Assembly: GCF_021917145.1 (NCBI RefSeq)
Contig: NC_061065.1
Coordinates: 5,669,337 to 5,733,336 of the forward strand
From: Hypomesus transpacificus
Taxonomy: Eukaryota > Chordata > Actinopteri > Osmeriformes > Osmeridae
Direction of reading: 5' to 3'
DNA: 64,000 nt
Of the stretch, positions 51,950 through 64,000 are shown one piece after another. Position 1 is the first letter of the stretch. The number at the start of each line of letters is the position of its first letter. Made by a program: the position numbers and the translations under genes. The notes beneath the pieces were generated by a model, which was not told the DNA's origin, did not search any database, and worked only from the letters and a program-made list of their open reading frames with translations.

Positions 51950-54900
51950 AGGACAATTCCTGAACACTGGCTGCTAAAAATATGTTAATATAATTGATCC
52001 ATAAGGAGAACTCTTAATTCTGAGTGGATTTACAGGCTAATTCTATTTTGGACAGAACGCCACATCTGTCAGATTTACTATCCACTATTGTTCACTCCAG
52101 GATTCTGCAGTCATTTGGCCTCAAAAACACATTTTATTGCATGAATCTAAAACCTTTGTCTCATTTTGACAAGAAAAAATTAAACACATTTGATGCATCT
52201 CCTCTTCGCATCAGTCAGAAGGACAACACAATATTGGAAACCCAGATAAAGGACACTTGAATCAGAATGACAGAAGTATTCATCAGAAATGCAGTCCAGA
52301 AAGACTTGCCTGGATTGCGAAAGAACATGCAAAATACCTGCAAACTTCCACAAAATAACTTTTCACCTGTTTCACAGTAATCACAAAACTATCTTACTTC
52401 ACTTTTTTATAAAAAAAACAAGCTATTTAGAAGCTCCATCAGATTTAGTTGAAACCTACAGTGTATCAGAATGACAAGGTGATTGGCACTCATCAGTATC
52501 AAACGATGATTTCCTCTCCTCTTTGCCCTGCCTTTCAGCTAGCTGTCTATATTTAGCAGGATGTTGCTTTCCCCCTGTCTCCAGAGATGGAGAAGGTAAT
52601 CAAACAGTTGGTGCTCCCTCCCGAAGCACTCACTTCACTCTCTGCACCCAGGATGGGTAACCCAGCATGTCGAACGTGTGAAAACTCCACAAACATGACA
52701 GATTATGCTATCTAATTACCGTCCTGGGCCAGTAACCACAGACACAGCGGGTGTGATCATTTTGAGCTGGGCTAGCCCCCCCCTCCCCCTCGATCCTCTT
52801 CGCTGGGCCCCGCAGGCACACTCACAGAGGTTCAGACATGGCCGCTATGTGACACAAGGTCAACGTCTCGAGTCCCCCTCGGGTTGCTCTGTCTCCCGGC
52901 TGCAGAGACGGAGCTGTGAGCAGAGATAGCTCTTGTCAGAGGGCTCGGTGCCAGTGTGAAGTGTCGTTGCTCCAGACATTTACCCAACACTCTCAGTAAA
53001 CCAGGGTTTCTAGTGTTCCTCGACTCCACTGCTGTCGTAGGCGGTTTTTGTTTGCACATTCTCACAGCTGTCAACATTTTTTCTCAACTGTGAAGTTAAA
53101 GTAGGCTACCATCTGAATGACAAATGTGTCAGATAGGATCTCCAGCAGGTTCCAAAGCCTAAATGCCTGTGTCATTTTCTTCCAGATAGTGTGCTACCAA
53201 AAGTATATGCACAAATATTTCACTTTCATCTTAGGCTCATCCTTGTGTAATTGTTAAATGGTATGGAATGTTTTGAGAAGGCGTGAGGATTCAGTCCATT
53301 TATTGTCTTTTGCCTTGTGACCTTGAAGTCGAAGGTCCTGCACAGATCATCTGTTGGGGATGAAGTGAGCTGGAGTGCTGGGGAGGCTGGACAAGCCCCT
53401 GCAGTGACACACGTGCAGCATCACCACAAAACACAACTTGTTCTGTCATACACCATTTGCTAACAATCTACTAACAAGGACAGAAAGACTGCACATCTTA
53501 AGCTGTTCTGTTGGCATCTTTTTCAGCTTTGTGTGAACAAATAAAGTCTTGAGGTGAATCTCACTCTGCAAAATGCATTTCTTGTTTTTACTAGGTTTAA
53601 AGAGACCAGAATTTGGTCTCCTAGCATGCAAGCAATTATGATTTGCTCAAATTTTGTTCCTCAAATGTACGCTGGACTGCCAAAACACAACAATTACAAT
53701 AATCATTTAGAAGAGCAGGGAAAGAAACAAGTATTTAGAGCTTGTGAACATTAAGATGTGTTTTTTAGTTATTTCATGGAACATACAAACTACTAATAAA
53801 AAGAAAACCTGCTAGTATGGTCAGCCAACCAAATGTCTCCCAGAAGCTCATCACAGCAAGCAGAGCACAGTGCTCAAGTGAACTAAGCTTACAATCACAT
53901 CGGGACACAAGAAACATTTAACCTCATAAATGTAATTTCTAAAGAATCAATACTTCATCAGATTATTTTGAGAGGAAGCATCCCTTCTCGAGGGAATCCA
54001 ATGAGACTGAAACGACAAACTGTCTGAGGATGTTTTACAGGCAAAGCGAAAGACACTGTCCAAACTCCTTCCAAGGTCAACTGATATTCCCTGCTGTAAA
54101 CTGTTAGCTCTGAGGGGACCGTTTCCATGGCGCTGTGTCTTGTTCATGCTCTGCTGTCTCTCACAGCAGAAAGAAGGTTTCTGGTGGCACAATGTGAGAT
54201 GAGTCAGCTTTATACCTTCGCTGTGAACTCTCAATTAAAGATGTTGTGAGGTGCGTTGCCTAAATTTTACCTCAGGGTGAAGGTTTCTGTTTCTGGTGAG
54301 TCCTATAATTGTGCAATGCAAACAGTCGTTATGAGAGTGGATATATGGATACGTTCTATTCTAGGTCCAGTCCCAATTTACTGTACACCTTTCCTTCTAA
54401 ATTTATAATGACATGTTGTAAACAAGTTTTAGTTTGATGTCAATGTCTCCAGCCTCTGGTTATTGCCACTGAGTTATGGAAAGAGAATGACTTATTTTAC
54501 CTTGTAGCAGGCATAACTCTTGCACTGCATTTTATGAACAAAAGAGTTATCCGAAACCACATTCCTAAAGAACATTATTTTCAGAAGACCATTTAATGCT
54601 TTCAGTACAATGGATTACAGAGATTCTGACTTGTTGATTGCTAGTTTTTTTCTGTGTATTTCATGTGTTCATCTAGTGAAGGCATAAGAGTACCATTTGT
54701 TTGGAATAGATCTCCCTGCATGAACCTGCTACTCATTAAACGCGTCTCAAAAATGTTCCTGTGCGTCATACACTGCTCCTGTTGTACGCTAATTTCTATC
54801 ACTGACCCATATCCAAGTTTTTTCTTGAGAAATGACCAGGCTTGTCAGAATCAGCTCTCAAAAGTATCCGAATGTCGTGCCAATATGTGAAAGGTGCAGA

Positions 54901-54990
54901 TATTCGGTTGAATCTCAGCCAGCCTCCCCATTTATATACAGTATTAATTCAGATCTGGAAAACACAGTGCTGAGTCACTGTTCATTCATG
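51950..54990. other. Gene-free region with one GC-rich block
   Basis: No gene recognised. The part at about 52720-52960 is clearly more GC- and CpG-rich than its surroundings and might be a promoter or regulatory island; no exon was found next to it. Confidence 0.35.
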
Positions 54991-55029
54991 CGGAGAAGTT
55001 TGAATCATCAGTTGCCCTGAAGAAGTTAT

Positions 55030-55240
55030 AGGAGGACCAGTGGTAATGGAATATGCAAATTAGCACCCTAATTACCTGCTCTGCCTCCCTGTTTATTTAT
55101 GATGTCAAACGATCAAAGTTATTAGGGTGGCCACTTTTGTAATGGTCTATCCTGTTCCTTGATCCGTTCACCTGTGAGGAAGTGCAGTGGTTTGTGGGTA
55201 ATTAATGGGAGAGAGAAGTGAGGCAACCGGCAAACATTGC
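55030..55240. promoter_or_regulatory. Candidate enhancer-like block
   Basis: A cluster of developmental factor-type motifs lies within 150 bp: the POU octamer ATGCAAAT, CTAATTAC homeodomain cores, TGTTTATTTA (forkhead-like) and GATCAAAG (TCF/LEF-like). It sits in gene-free DNA. Motif clusters can arise by chance in AT-rich DNA, so this is only a candidate. Confidence 0.3.
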
Positions 55241-58200
55241 TGCCTGATGAAATCATTTTCAAGGACAGTGTCTCCGGCGTGCCAGCGGCTTACCAGTGAT
55301 TTTGTACCGGCCACATCCTCCCATGGACAGTACATTTCTGTTTTTTAATCCCCACTGAAGCCACGATCTCCTGATGAGTCCTCAACAACTCCACCAGCCA
55401 ATCTCACACTCTTTGATCAGAGAAAAATACAGTATCTTTTGTTGTTTTTGTTGTTGTAGAACAGTAGTTTGCTAGTCTGATAATTGTCCATTTGTCTCCT
55501 TCCTCCCTTGGACATCCTGTTCTGTATAATGAGATAGCCATAGATTGGTGCAGCATTATAATTGTTTACAATGATAAGTAGTGGACCAAAGGAAAACAGT
55601 TGCAATGCAATTACACTCTTTCCTTTCCTTATCAGTTCTGACATCCATTTTTTACATATGTTTCAGCACATAAACAGTACATTGTATTTCATTCGCTCAT
55701 GTGTTGTTTGCTTGGTTACTATTTTGTTTTGGTTAGTTGTTGGTAATCAGTATAGTCTCTACTTCAATTATGTATCTTGTGTTGAACCTCCATGGAAACA
55801 TGTTGCATAGCAGCAGTAGTAATTTCAAAACCAAAAACTGGTTGCATGAATCATAATGTGAAAACACAACATCTCTCAGTTTATATTTACACAATCCCCA
55901 TCCATCCTATATATGTTATCACAACAGATATCAAAATCAGATCAAAGGCTCTTGGGATGAAAAACAGAACAAACAGACATCAGAATATAAATTACTTAAT
56001 CATTATTTTGCATAATATTATACATTCTCGTGCAGCTTCTTCCCCATAATGGTAAAGTCATTTGAGCTCAATCAGCCTCACGCAGCGTGTGTGGCATGGT
56101 TTCCCGGGGCGACGGTGGGCTGATTTATAAATGTACAGCATCCTTGTGATGTCTGATCTGAGGACCCTGCTGTCTGCAGGTGATGTCATTAGTCCCAGAA
56201 TCACACGCCTTCAACCGGGCCCTCTCTTCACCCCAAGAAACCGCCTTCTCTCACAGTAGCAACCACTTGAACATAATCAGTGAGGGTGTACACGATGCAT
56301 GGCATGCTGCTTTGTCTCAGCAGTAAGTTCAGTTTAGCTTCTGTTAATTGAACTATCATTTTGAATGCCTAGAGATTTGCATAAGGGTGCAACACATGAT
56401 CCCATCCCTGTTCTATGACTTCCATCGATTTAATGATTTACATTGTATTGGTGTGTATTGTGTTTTGTTGGTTATTGGTTATATAATTTAATATTAAGAC
56501 ATTTGAATACCATGGATGCTAGGTAATTGTTCTAATTTAATCAAGTAAAAACCTCCCACATATGGGGTTTTGTTATCCTGCTCAAGAAACCTTACCAACA
56601 TAGCTAATATATGCAAATGCTGACATTTCATCCTTCCAATATTGTTGCACTTGGAAACACAGTAAGATCTTGAAGGTCCTCCAAGATGTGCTTCAATAAA
56701 CTTAATTGGACTGAAGCAATTTCTGCATGAGCCAGCTGGATCGCTTTGATGCTTTTAAAAGTTTCAGGAAATATTTATAATCCAGGGAACTTGTGTCATA
56801 ATAAATCTATTAACAGGATGTAACTAATACTCATTAGCTTTAACCACAACATATCAGAAAACAATAAAGAAATGACAATAAGAATTTTCAGGCGAGCAAT
56901 TAACTCAGCTATGATGGCCACTACTGCTCTCTTATCTGGGTTCATCCTCGTCATACGTTGAGATGATGCACCTTAAACACGTTTGACTAACCATTTGTAA
57001 TTTCAAACATCCCATTTAATGTTGAACATGTTTATTTCACTACAGTACCTATCAATTTCCAAACATGTATCTCATTTACACAAACTACTCAACACTATCA
57101 CAGGCCGCCCCTCTGTGACAGAAACTCATCAGTCATTGAAGATCATCCAGGCTGAAGGTTTGCCATAGTGGAGCATGAGTAACTGTCATCTTCTCGTGGT
57201 CAATTTGACCATCTGCCTTCAGGTCAGGATCAATCAATAAAAATGCTCTCTTCTTGAAATGGTTTGAGGAAAGAGGCATTTCTATAATGACAAAGATTCT
57301 TCACTTATGTGGGGTTTTTTTTGTTTGAAGGAAGCAAAATTGGTTCACAGACTGCAATTTGTTGAAACATCTTGAGCGTCAGAAGTGATCCACTGAGGCA
57401 AGGAATTCGTTAACACTGGAGGAGGGATACATAGTATTGGCAAGTCCCTGTACTAAATAGCTGCAAAACTAAGAAATGGTGAGACAGCCAAACCACCAAA
57501 TGACACTAACATGTATGTATGCAGGGAAATATTTTTACCTCCCTAATCATCGGAATTAAGCAGGTGTTTTCTTAAGCCATCCGCACAGTAGAGCCAGTAT
57601 GGGCCACGCCATGGCAATGCAGAGTTTGCAGGTGAAGAGGTGGGCTAAGAGCTGGAACATAAAAGGCCTTTAAACCAATTCCAATTATGCAGCATATCCT
57701 CAGTGCCCCAGCCAGGATTCTGAATTCACACTTCAGCTAAGTTCCAGATGGCTTCATTAACTTGGACAGAGGCTTGTTTGGAACACTACCCGGCACATGA
57801 GGATGACTCTGAGCGGAGCGGGGGTATTGATGACTGGTCCCCAGCTGGATGGTACAGAAACAGGCTCCGTTTCTCAATTCATGAGCAGTGGTTAGAAGCT
57901 CTTTATTTGTAAATGTCCCTCTGCTGTTGTTCTGGTCCTGACTCTTTGCAACTAACGCTCCTTTGAAATTTCTAAAGCATACCTTGTAAAAACAAACAAA
58001 TAAATACTATAAAAAATGTAGCTGCAAGCAGCAATGTTGGATTCCTCCTTCAAAATGGCAAAATGTTGTAAAATTGACATAATAGATAGTTACACTGGGA
58101 TTAACCAGAAGACTTGAAACTGTAATTTCTATAATAAAATGTAATTAAAAAATTAATAAAAAAAAAAAGACTAAACACACTCATTGTCTTGCTTTGTACT

Positions 58201-61200
58201 GCATAGACCAATCAACAGTCTCAAATCACTGGAGGTTTTCGTGAAGAAACGCCTAAATCTCAGGGTCTCTCTAACCTTATTTGAGGCACCCTGGAGAGTT
58301 ACCTCAGTCTGTAAGTCATCCTGACCCGTTAGTTTTGTGAAATGGATATTCCACTGACACCATGCAAAGACTACCCCAAATTACATAACATTATCCAATG
58401 ACACATTATGTATATCAGTGCTGACAGGTCTCCTGCTACACATGCCATGGCTGGAGGATAGTCCTTGTTTCTAGCACTCAGCACTTAGCTGATCTGCCAC
58501 TGGGTTAAAACACCAAGGTGTGATTTATGGTTTCAGGTCTAAACCGTGGCCCTGAACCTCTCCATGCCGTGCTGGATCGCAGTCCCACTTGTCTCCCATA
58601 GCTTCCTGGTGGACTCCATCAGATAACCTGTTTGGAGACATTGATCCATCGCCGGAACAGCATAAATCAGGATTAGGCTGTGTCTTCTTTTAGTTTACAA
58701 ATCAGATTGTATGGCTGCCATCAGAGCGTGAAAGAGTAGGTATGGATTCCTTTACCGGATTCCGTTCGGTAAAGTGAGTGGATGGAAAGTCTGTGCACTG
58801 ACATCTGCATAAGATATAAACGACAGGCTCCAATAAGTATAAGCTAAACAGAAACAGATGTTCGGGGACTTTCATATGCCATGGCACAGAAGTAACAGAC
58901 TGAGCTGAAGAAAGAGGTTTTCTGGAGAAAATTGTGCCTTGGTATCAGATCTGAAATCTTATAGAGTACACAGAACACTTTAATCCACTCAAAATAAAGT
59001 AAAGTTAAAGTAGTTTAATTGCAATGATTAATTAATAATTGATATCCAAATTAATAAAACAGACTTTTCATACGTTGCTGACCACTGCATTTCACTCATT
59101 GTATCTATTTTGAATGAAACTATTCATTCATTTATTCTTGAATAGCAGATGCCTAGGCTCTAATTAATACTTTTTGGCTCTCTTGGGTGAAGATTCATTA
59201 GCCTCGATCTGCATTTGATGTTTTTTATTTTTTTTATCGCCTTTATCGGAAGCACTCATTTATTCGGACATGGAATCATTTCACATATCTACACCTCTCA
59301 ACCAGGCTCTTTCACCAGGAACACCTGTTCTGTTACACCAGTTTTAGCCCACTGTCAGGTCTACAAAAGATCACAGGGTGGCTATTTCAGCACTTTTGTG
59401 CTGCACTTGATTCAGAGCGAAGCGACAAGCTCTGTGTTGGAAAGCTGTGGGGTCACGATGAGCAGCTCCCAGCAAGAACTGTCTGTCTAGAAAGACTTTT
59501 CCAAAATAGAAAAAGCCATAGAGTGAAGAGACATTTATACTGTATGTCAGCTGAGCCTGGTCCAAAGTTCTCCATCCTGTCAGAAATGTTACCGTCTGAA
59601 ATTATCAGTAAATACAGTAGAATACTTTCTTTTTTTTTGTGTCGTTGAAGAAATAGCAGACTTTCACACTCCCCAGTGTCTCTGTCAAAGACTTGTAAAG
59701 ACATGTTGTTTTGATATGAGCTGAATATTGTAAATGGGCCAATATTTGTGTGTCTGTGTTTGTATGTGGGTACAGCTATGCATGTTATGACAGAGCTTGA
59801 TCAGTTACTAAAGACATACTTTGAGATAATTTTGCTATTTGGATTTTTCAGTTGTACGAATAGGGCATGGTGTTTTTCTTATGCAATCGCTTGCCATCCT
59901 CTTTAAAGATCAGAAGGGATATGTGGGTTACAATGATTATATACACATATGATCATATTTGATGTAGCATATTGACTTGCAATTCTCTCTTAATCAAAAC
60001 CTAATCATTGTCCATTTTGGTTCTTGCACATGGGACAATTAGGGATGACACGTGTCCTGATCAAAATGCGATTCACATAGTTAATTGCTTATGATCTACC
60101 CGTTTTTATCCTGTTTTACAAGCTTGTTATACATGTTGTGCCTTAAATGTGTATTTAAATAGTTTTGGCCCAATATATTCATTATATCTTGATGCACCAA
60201 GTTTTAACAACATATCATACGTGTGTAGGCCTATGGAGGCGAGTAGAGCGTGCCCACTGCCCAGTAATTGCTCGTGCCTGTTATACACGGAGGCTTTTAA
60301 CATGCAGGTTGGTTTAAATGTTTAGTATCAGAACTTCTGAGAAAGAGACGCGCTGAACCTTCATCAATTTTTGTAATTTCACCACTTTCAATTGACCTCT
60401 AGTACATTTTCTTCATTGATACCTTAAACATAACTGTTTTTAATAGGCCTACACGAAGTCTAGGTTAGCGTCGTCACGCGTTATAATTGCTGACACCTGA
60501 CTTTTGGGTTTCGTCAATGTAGAAAGTGCCCCCTAGTGTTAGAATATACAGGTCCATTGGTGAAGCTGTGACAACCTCGGTAGGCTACAGAGAACAGGCA
60601 GAAAGATGGGCTAAGTGGCTGCATAGCTGGAAATGTTTAAACGGGTTCGCCGATCCTAAATTAGTAGTTTATACAATCAGTGGATTTAAATTTTCCTCGG
60701 TTATGGAGTGGATTACCGTTTTAGTGTTTGGATCCTCAGCTATTGTACGCAAATGTGAGCACACCTGATGAACTGTTCCAGCGCATGCACCCAAGACCAG
60801 CGCGCAAAAATGTATCGGGCACCTTGATCGTATAGGTAATATACCGATTTTAAAATCGATTTTAAGAAAAAAGGATTTCAGTATTTTTGTCCAACAGCGT
60901 CATTTAGAAATAATGATAGGCTATTCCAAGTGAGTTGGAAATGAATAAACGGTAAGTCAATTGCTTGCGCATATAACTTGGCAATTTGTTATTGAGTGAC
61001 AGTATATTTGAACAGGCTGTGTACTTGTCGACATTTTTCATTTGCATGATACTTTTACTCTTATAGATATCTGCTTTTGTAGTTACACAGCTAACGGATC
61101 TGCCTAAAGTTAATAAAAAATAAGACAAAGATAAAGCTGCTCATATTTTCATCCCTTCTTAATTTATTAATCGCTAGTGTGCATAGTCTTCGTCCATGGT

Positions 61201-61690
61201 CTTCGTCGATAAGTGCTATTTACATTACATTTATTCATTTCATTTCATGCTATGAAATTTCAGATGTACTGAGTAGGCCTAATTGGGCAGATTTCAAAAC
61301 ACATTTAATATTTGCTTAATGAAATGCCCATTTGAAATTAACCGTAGCCTAATAGCTATACGAGATCGTCCTCATGGGATAGGTAACTTTTTGGATAATG
61401 GGCTGTAGGCTGCCTAGGTCAACTATATACTTTTTGCCATGCAGACCAGTATGACGTAGATTTAATGCAGGGAACATTTTTCCCCACCCATGTATGTGTG
61501 TTTGAGAGAGCATTTAGTAAGCAAGTCACTTGAAGTGTGCTTCCACACTTCAAACCCGCTAAAGCTCTCAAATCTCTCAACATTCCCTTTAGATGCAAGC
61601 AATGTGATATTATGTCGGATATCTCTTTCAGCCCGTTCCATTACTGGGGCATGTTAAAGCAATGACTGTGTGTGATTGCCCTACATATAA
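55241..61690. other. Gene-free region, nothing recognised
   Basis: No gene, RNA or clear repeat is recognised. Short A-rich runs occur at about 58144-58170. Confidence 0.4.
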
Positions 61691-61704
61691 GGAGCTCAAT
61701 TCTG

Positions 61705-61782
61705 ATGGCCAGCACCATGGTCTATTACAACAGAAGCATAACAGATTACGACTATACTTCCAATGTAACAATAGAAATTGCG
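61705..61782 (+). CDS. Possible short first coding exon (26 residues)
   Basis: ATG at 61705 opens MASTMVYYNRSITDYDYTSN and continues to a GCG|GTAGGC possible donor after 61782; unspliced it stops at 61795-61797. The peptide has two N-glycosylation sequons (NRS, NVT) and a DYDYT tyrosine cluster of the kind seen in extracellular N-termini of some chemokine-type receptors. A TATA-like ACATATAAGG lies about 20 bp upstream, rather too close for a 5' UTR. No partner exon was found in the window. Weak call. Confidence 0.2.
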
Positions 61783-61797
61783 GTAGGCCCTACATAA

Positions 61798-63730
61798 AAT
61801 ATCTGTCTACATTTGAGAGCAAACATTGAATTACATAAATTGAGTTAATCAGGGTTGGATGTTGTAATGCCACTCTTAACTGAGTCACCGTTGACTGATC
61901 CATTTTGAATGTCCCTCAGGAATCCATATCTACCATCTTCATCACAATACTTCTGGAACAGAGTACGTAATGCGGCCCATCTATTAGAACAGTAACAAGC
62001 CTCTTCTTTACATCATCAATTATGCATTTACAACTGCAGGTGATTCTGAGATTCTGAAATTCAATCTGAAAGGCTTCATCTGAACTGAGCAATCCTTATC
62101 CTTTATTAGACAGTCACAAAGAAATTATTGATTTTAAGTATGTGAATCAAAGTACACTTGATACATTTCATTAAATGTTACCACAAACCACGATTATTCA
62201 TTATTCTGTTTCAAGTGGTTGTCTTCTCAAGGTACAGAAACACCTTTCCCTACATGGCATGTTCTTCACCACAGTTGAGGTGGACTCAGAGGAGCTGGGT
62301 TACTCTGCCAGCTTGCCCAAGCAATCAAGGAAAAATCTATAGTCTCTGGCGTTTTGGTCCCAAGGCACCCATGATTGCAGTTGACATCCTTATGGGCACG
62401 ACATCCTTATGGGCTTCCATAAACTTTAGCTCCAGATTTACTCCCCAGGACCTCACACTGCCTGTCTTCCACACCCTCTCTGTATTCTCCCTCTGGACAG
62501 ACGGGTCCACTCTGTGTTAGGTGTTTGTGAGTGCACAGCACACACAACCAAGTGACAAAGTAGCAAAAACAATCTCAAGACGTTCCAATAATTGGATTTC
62601 AAGCTTCCACTGTCACAATCAATTTGTGGTATTGACGAGAAAACATAACTGAAAACAGGGTTTTATAGTGTACTCATGACTGTGAATATGTTGCAGTGAG
62701 GTTTGGGTGCACCTTTCCTGCAGGGTTGTATTACAATCAAGGCGAATGTATCTGCGACGGGGAAGAACAAGAACAGATAAGCTGTATCAGATCTGTTATA
62801 TCCTGATGCAGCTGACGTTGATTTACCGTAATGATAACATCTTAATACAATTTACTTCAGGGCCGTCTTTACATCCGCCAAATGTATAAAGTAACAGATA
62901 AGCAGAAGCTTAGTACAACAGGAAAGAGTGTGCAAAAACCTTGCCATATTGCAGCTATTCTTTGTCAGTAATATTATTAATCCCAATTACCAAAGTTATA
63001 GAACATCTTTATATGTAACTGACATATACAACAGTAGTGTTTTTGCCAGTCATTTAAAGAGTTCAAAAAGTAAACAATATTATGTTGGAAGCCAACCACA
63101 CAAGTTTTCACAGTAAGTCAAGTCAGGTTCTTGGACAGGACTAGACACAACTCCCAGCCAGAGATCTGTCCGCTCTCTAGCTCCCCATGATTTAGATCCT
63201 GAAAGCAACTGTCCATCAATTTCTGGGTGACAAAAGTGAGTGTGTTACAGACTTCTCTGCTGCGAAGCATCAGTCAATGTCCTTTCTCTTTAATGTTGGC
63301 CTGGCTTCAGTTTAGGCTGTCACAGCAGTGTTACTCATCTTAGTCCCATAAAATGTGTTCCATATTTAAAATGAAAAGGAGTACTCTGTCATAACTAAGT
63401 GTTATACTAATAAACTGATGCCTTCAATTACATGTATTAATATTGTCAGTAACTGTAGGCCGAGTGACTGTAGGTTCTTCAGTCAAGCATCTCTAGTCAA
63501 GCTAGTCCTACTAAATGTGCTCCATCTTTTCTCTGCGATAGGTACAGTGTCATCCAACTAATCTAATGCATTCAATTACATTTATTAATATTACTGTAAG
63601 GTCATTGATATCTTCTTTGACCTGTGTCGAGCAGAGACTTCAGGCATAATGACCGAAAACCTTGTGGGAGTTTCAGTCAAGCGTAGGTTGAGAAGTCAGA
63701 TATTGTTGAGTCATGTGTCTGGAGCCTACA
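61798..63730. other. Gene-free region, nothing recognised
   Basis: AT-rich. ATTCAATTACATTTATTAAT and a variant (CTTCAATTACATGTATTAAT) occur at about 63569 and 63422, suggesting a small local duplication. Confidence 0.4.
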
Positions 63731-63733
63731 GTG

Positions 63734-63806
63734 GTTGTGTAAGAGTTGTGTAGGAGTTGTGTAGGAGTTGTGTAGGAGTTGTGTAGGAGTTGTGTAGGAG
63801 TTGTGC
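63734..63806 (+). repeat. 12-bp tandem repeat, about 6 copies
   Basis: The unit GTTGTGTAGGAG is repeated about six times; the first copy has TAAGAG and the last degenerates to GTTGTGCGC. Confidence 0.95.
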
Positions 63807-64000
63807 GCTTGACCAACAACACTCCTGCCTGTCTCAAGTGTCCCAGAGTGCCATCATACTGTATCCTCTTCCATCAGGGCCCAGAATAGGTGCCCCTCTA
63901 TTCAACATCTGACGAAAAGAGTTCTCCCCTCTTCCTGTTCCATCACCCTTGGATCTGTCTCTGAACTGGCTAAAGAAGACACGGCTGCCTTTGTGATCAG

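Noticed and set aside
62158-62520. 120-residue plus-strand frame
   Set aside because: It has no recognisable domain and no credible splice sites, and its composition is typical of random AT-rich sequence.

Overview
This window is nuclear DNA from a ray-finned (teleost) fish. Its genes have many small coding exons with GT-AG introns that encode vertebrate orthologues. The DNA between them carries tRNA-headed SINEs, LINE-like 3' tails, palindromic DNA transposons and many mini- and microsatellites typical of teleosts. Some dispersed repeats resemble ones I associate with salmoniform-type fish, but I cannot name a species.

Layout. Positions 1-9.4 kb are mostly intergenic and repeat-rich, with one unrecognised coding-like exon near 5.4 kb. 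nt5e (ecto-5'-nucleotidase, CD73) follows on the + strand (9435-12872, 9 coding exons). snx14 lies tail-to-tail with it on the - strand (24882 down to about 14331, 29 coding exons). syncrip (hnRNP Q) is also on the - strand (CDS 32851 to 28625, 10 coding exons, a 5' UTR exon at about 33790-33940 and a probable long 3' UTR down to about 25950). Next, on the - strand at about 36741-35490, is a non-coding host gene matching SNHG5, with two C/D-box snoRNAs of the SNORD50 (U50) family in its introns. Head-to-head with it is bub1 on the + strand (37482-45041, 24 coding exons), the mitotic checkpoint kinase. From about 45.7 kb to the end (18 kb) I find no convincing gene, only short tandem repeats, a few AT-rich blocks that look like candidate regulatory elements, and one possible short first exon at 61.7 kb.

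How the genes relate. The order nt5e, snx14, syncrip, snhg5 matches what I recall of human 6q14, so this is a conserved syntenic block. As I recall, human BUB1 is on chromosome 2, so bub1 beside snhg5 is a different arrangement here. The genes do not form one pathway: nt5e makes extracellular adenosine, snx14 acts at ER-lipid droplet contacts, syncrip binds RNA, the snoRNAs guide rRNA methylation and bub1 acts at kinetochores.

The most unusual features are structural. The end of snx14 exon 12, with its splice donor, is tandemly copied seven times (35-bp unit). The snx14 terminal acceptor is duplicated (25 bp), giving two possible C-termini. Two large minisatellites abut snx14 exon boundaries. 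One bub1 exon encodes seven spaced Met-Ser-Pro motifs. Exon boundaries were read by eye from splice signals, reading frame and remembered human orthologues; most join in frame without stops.
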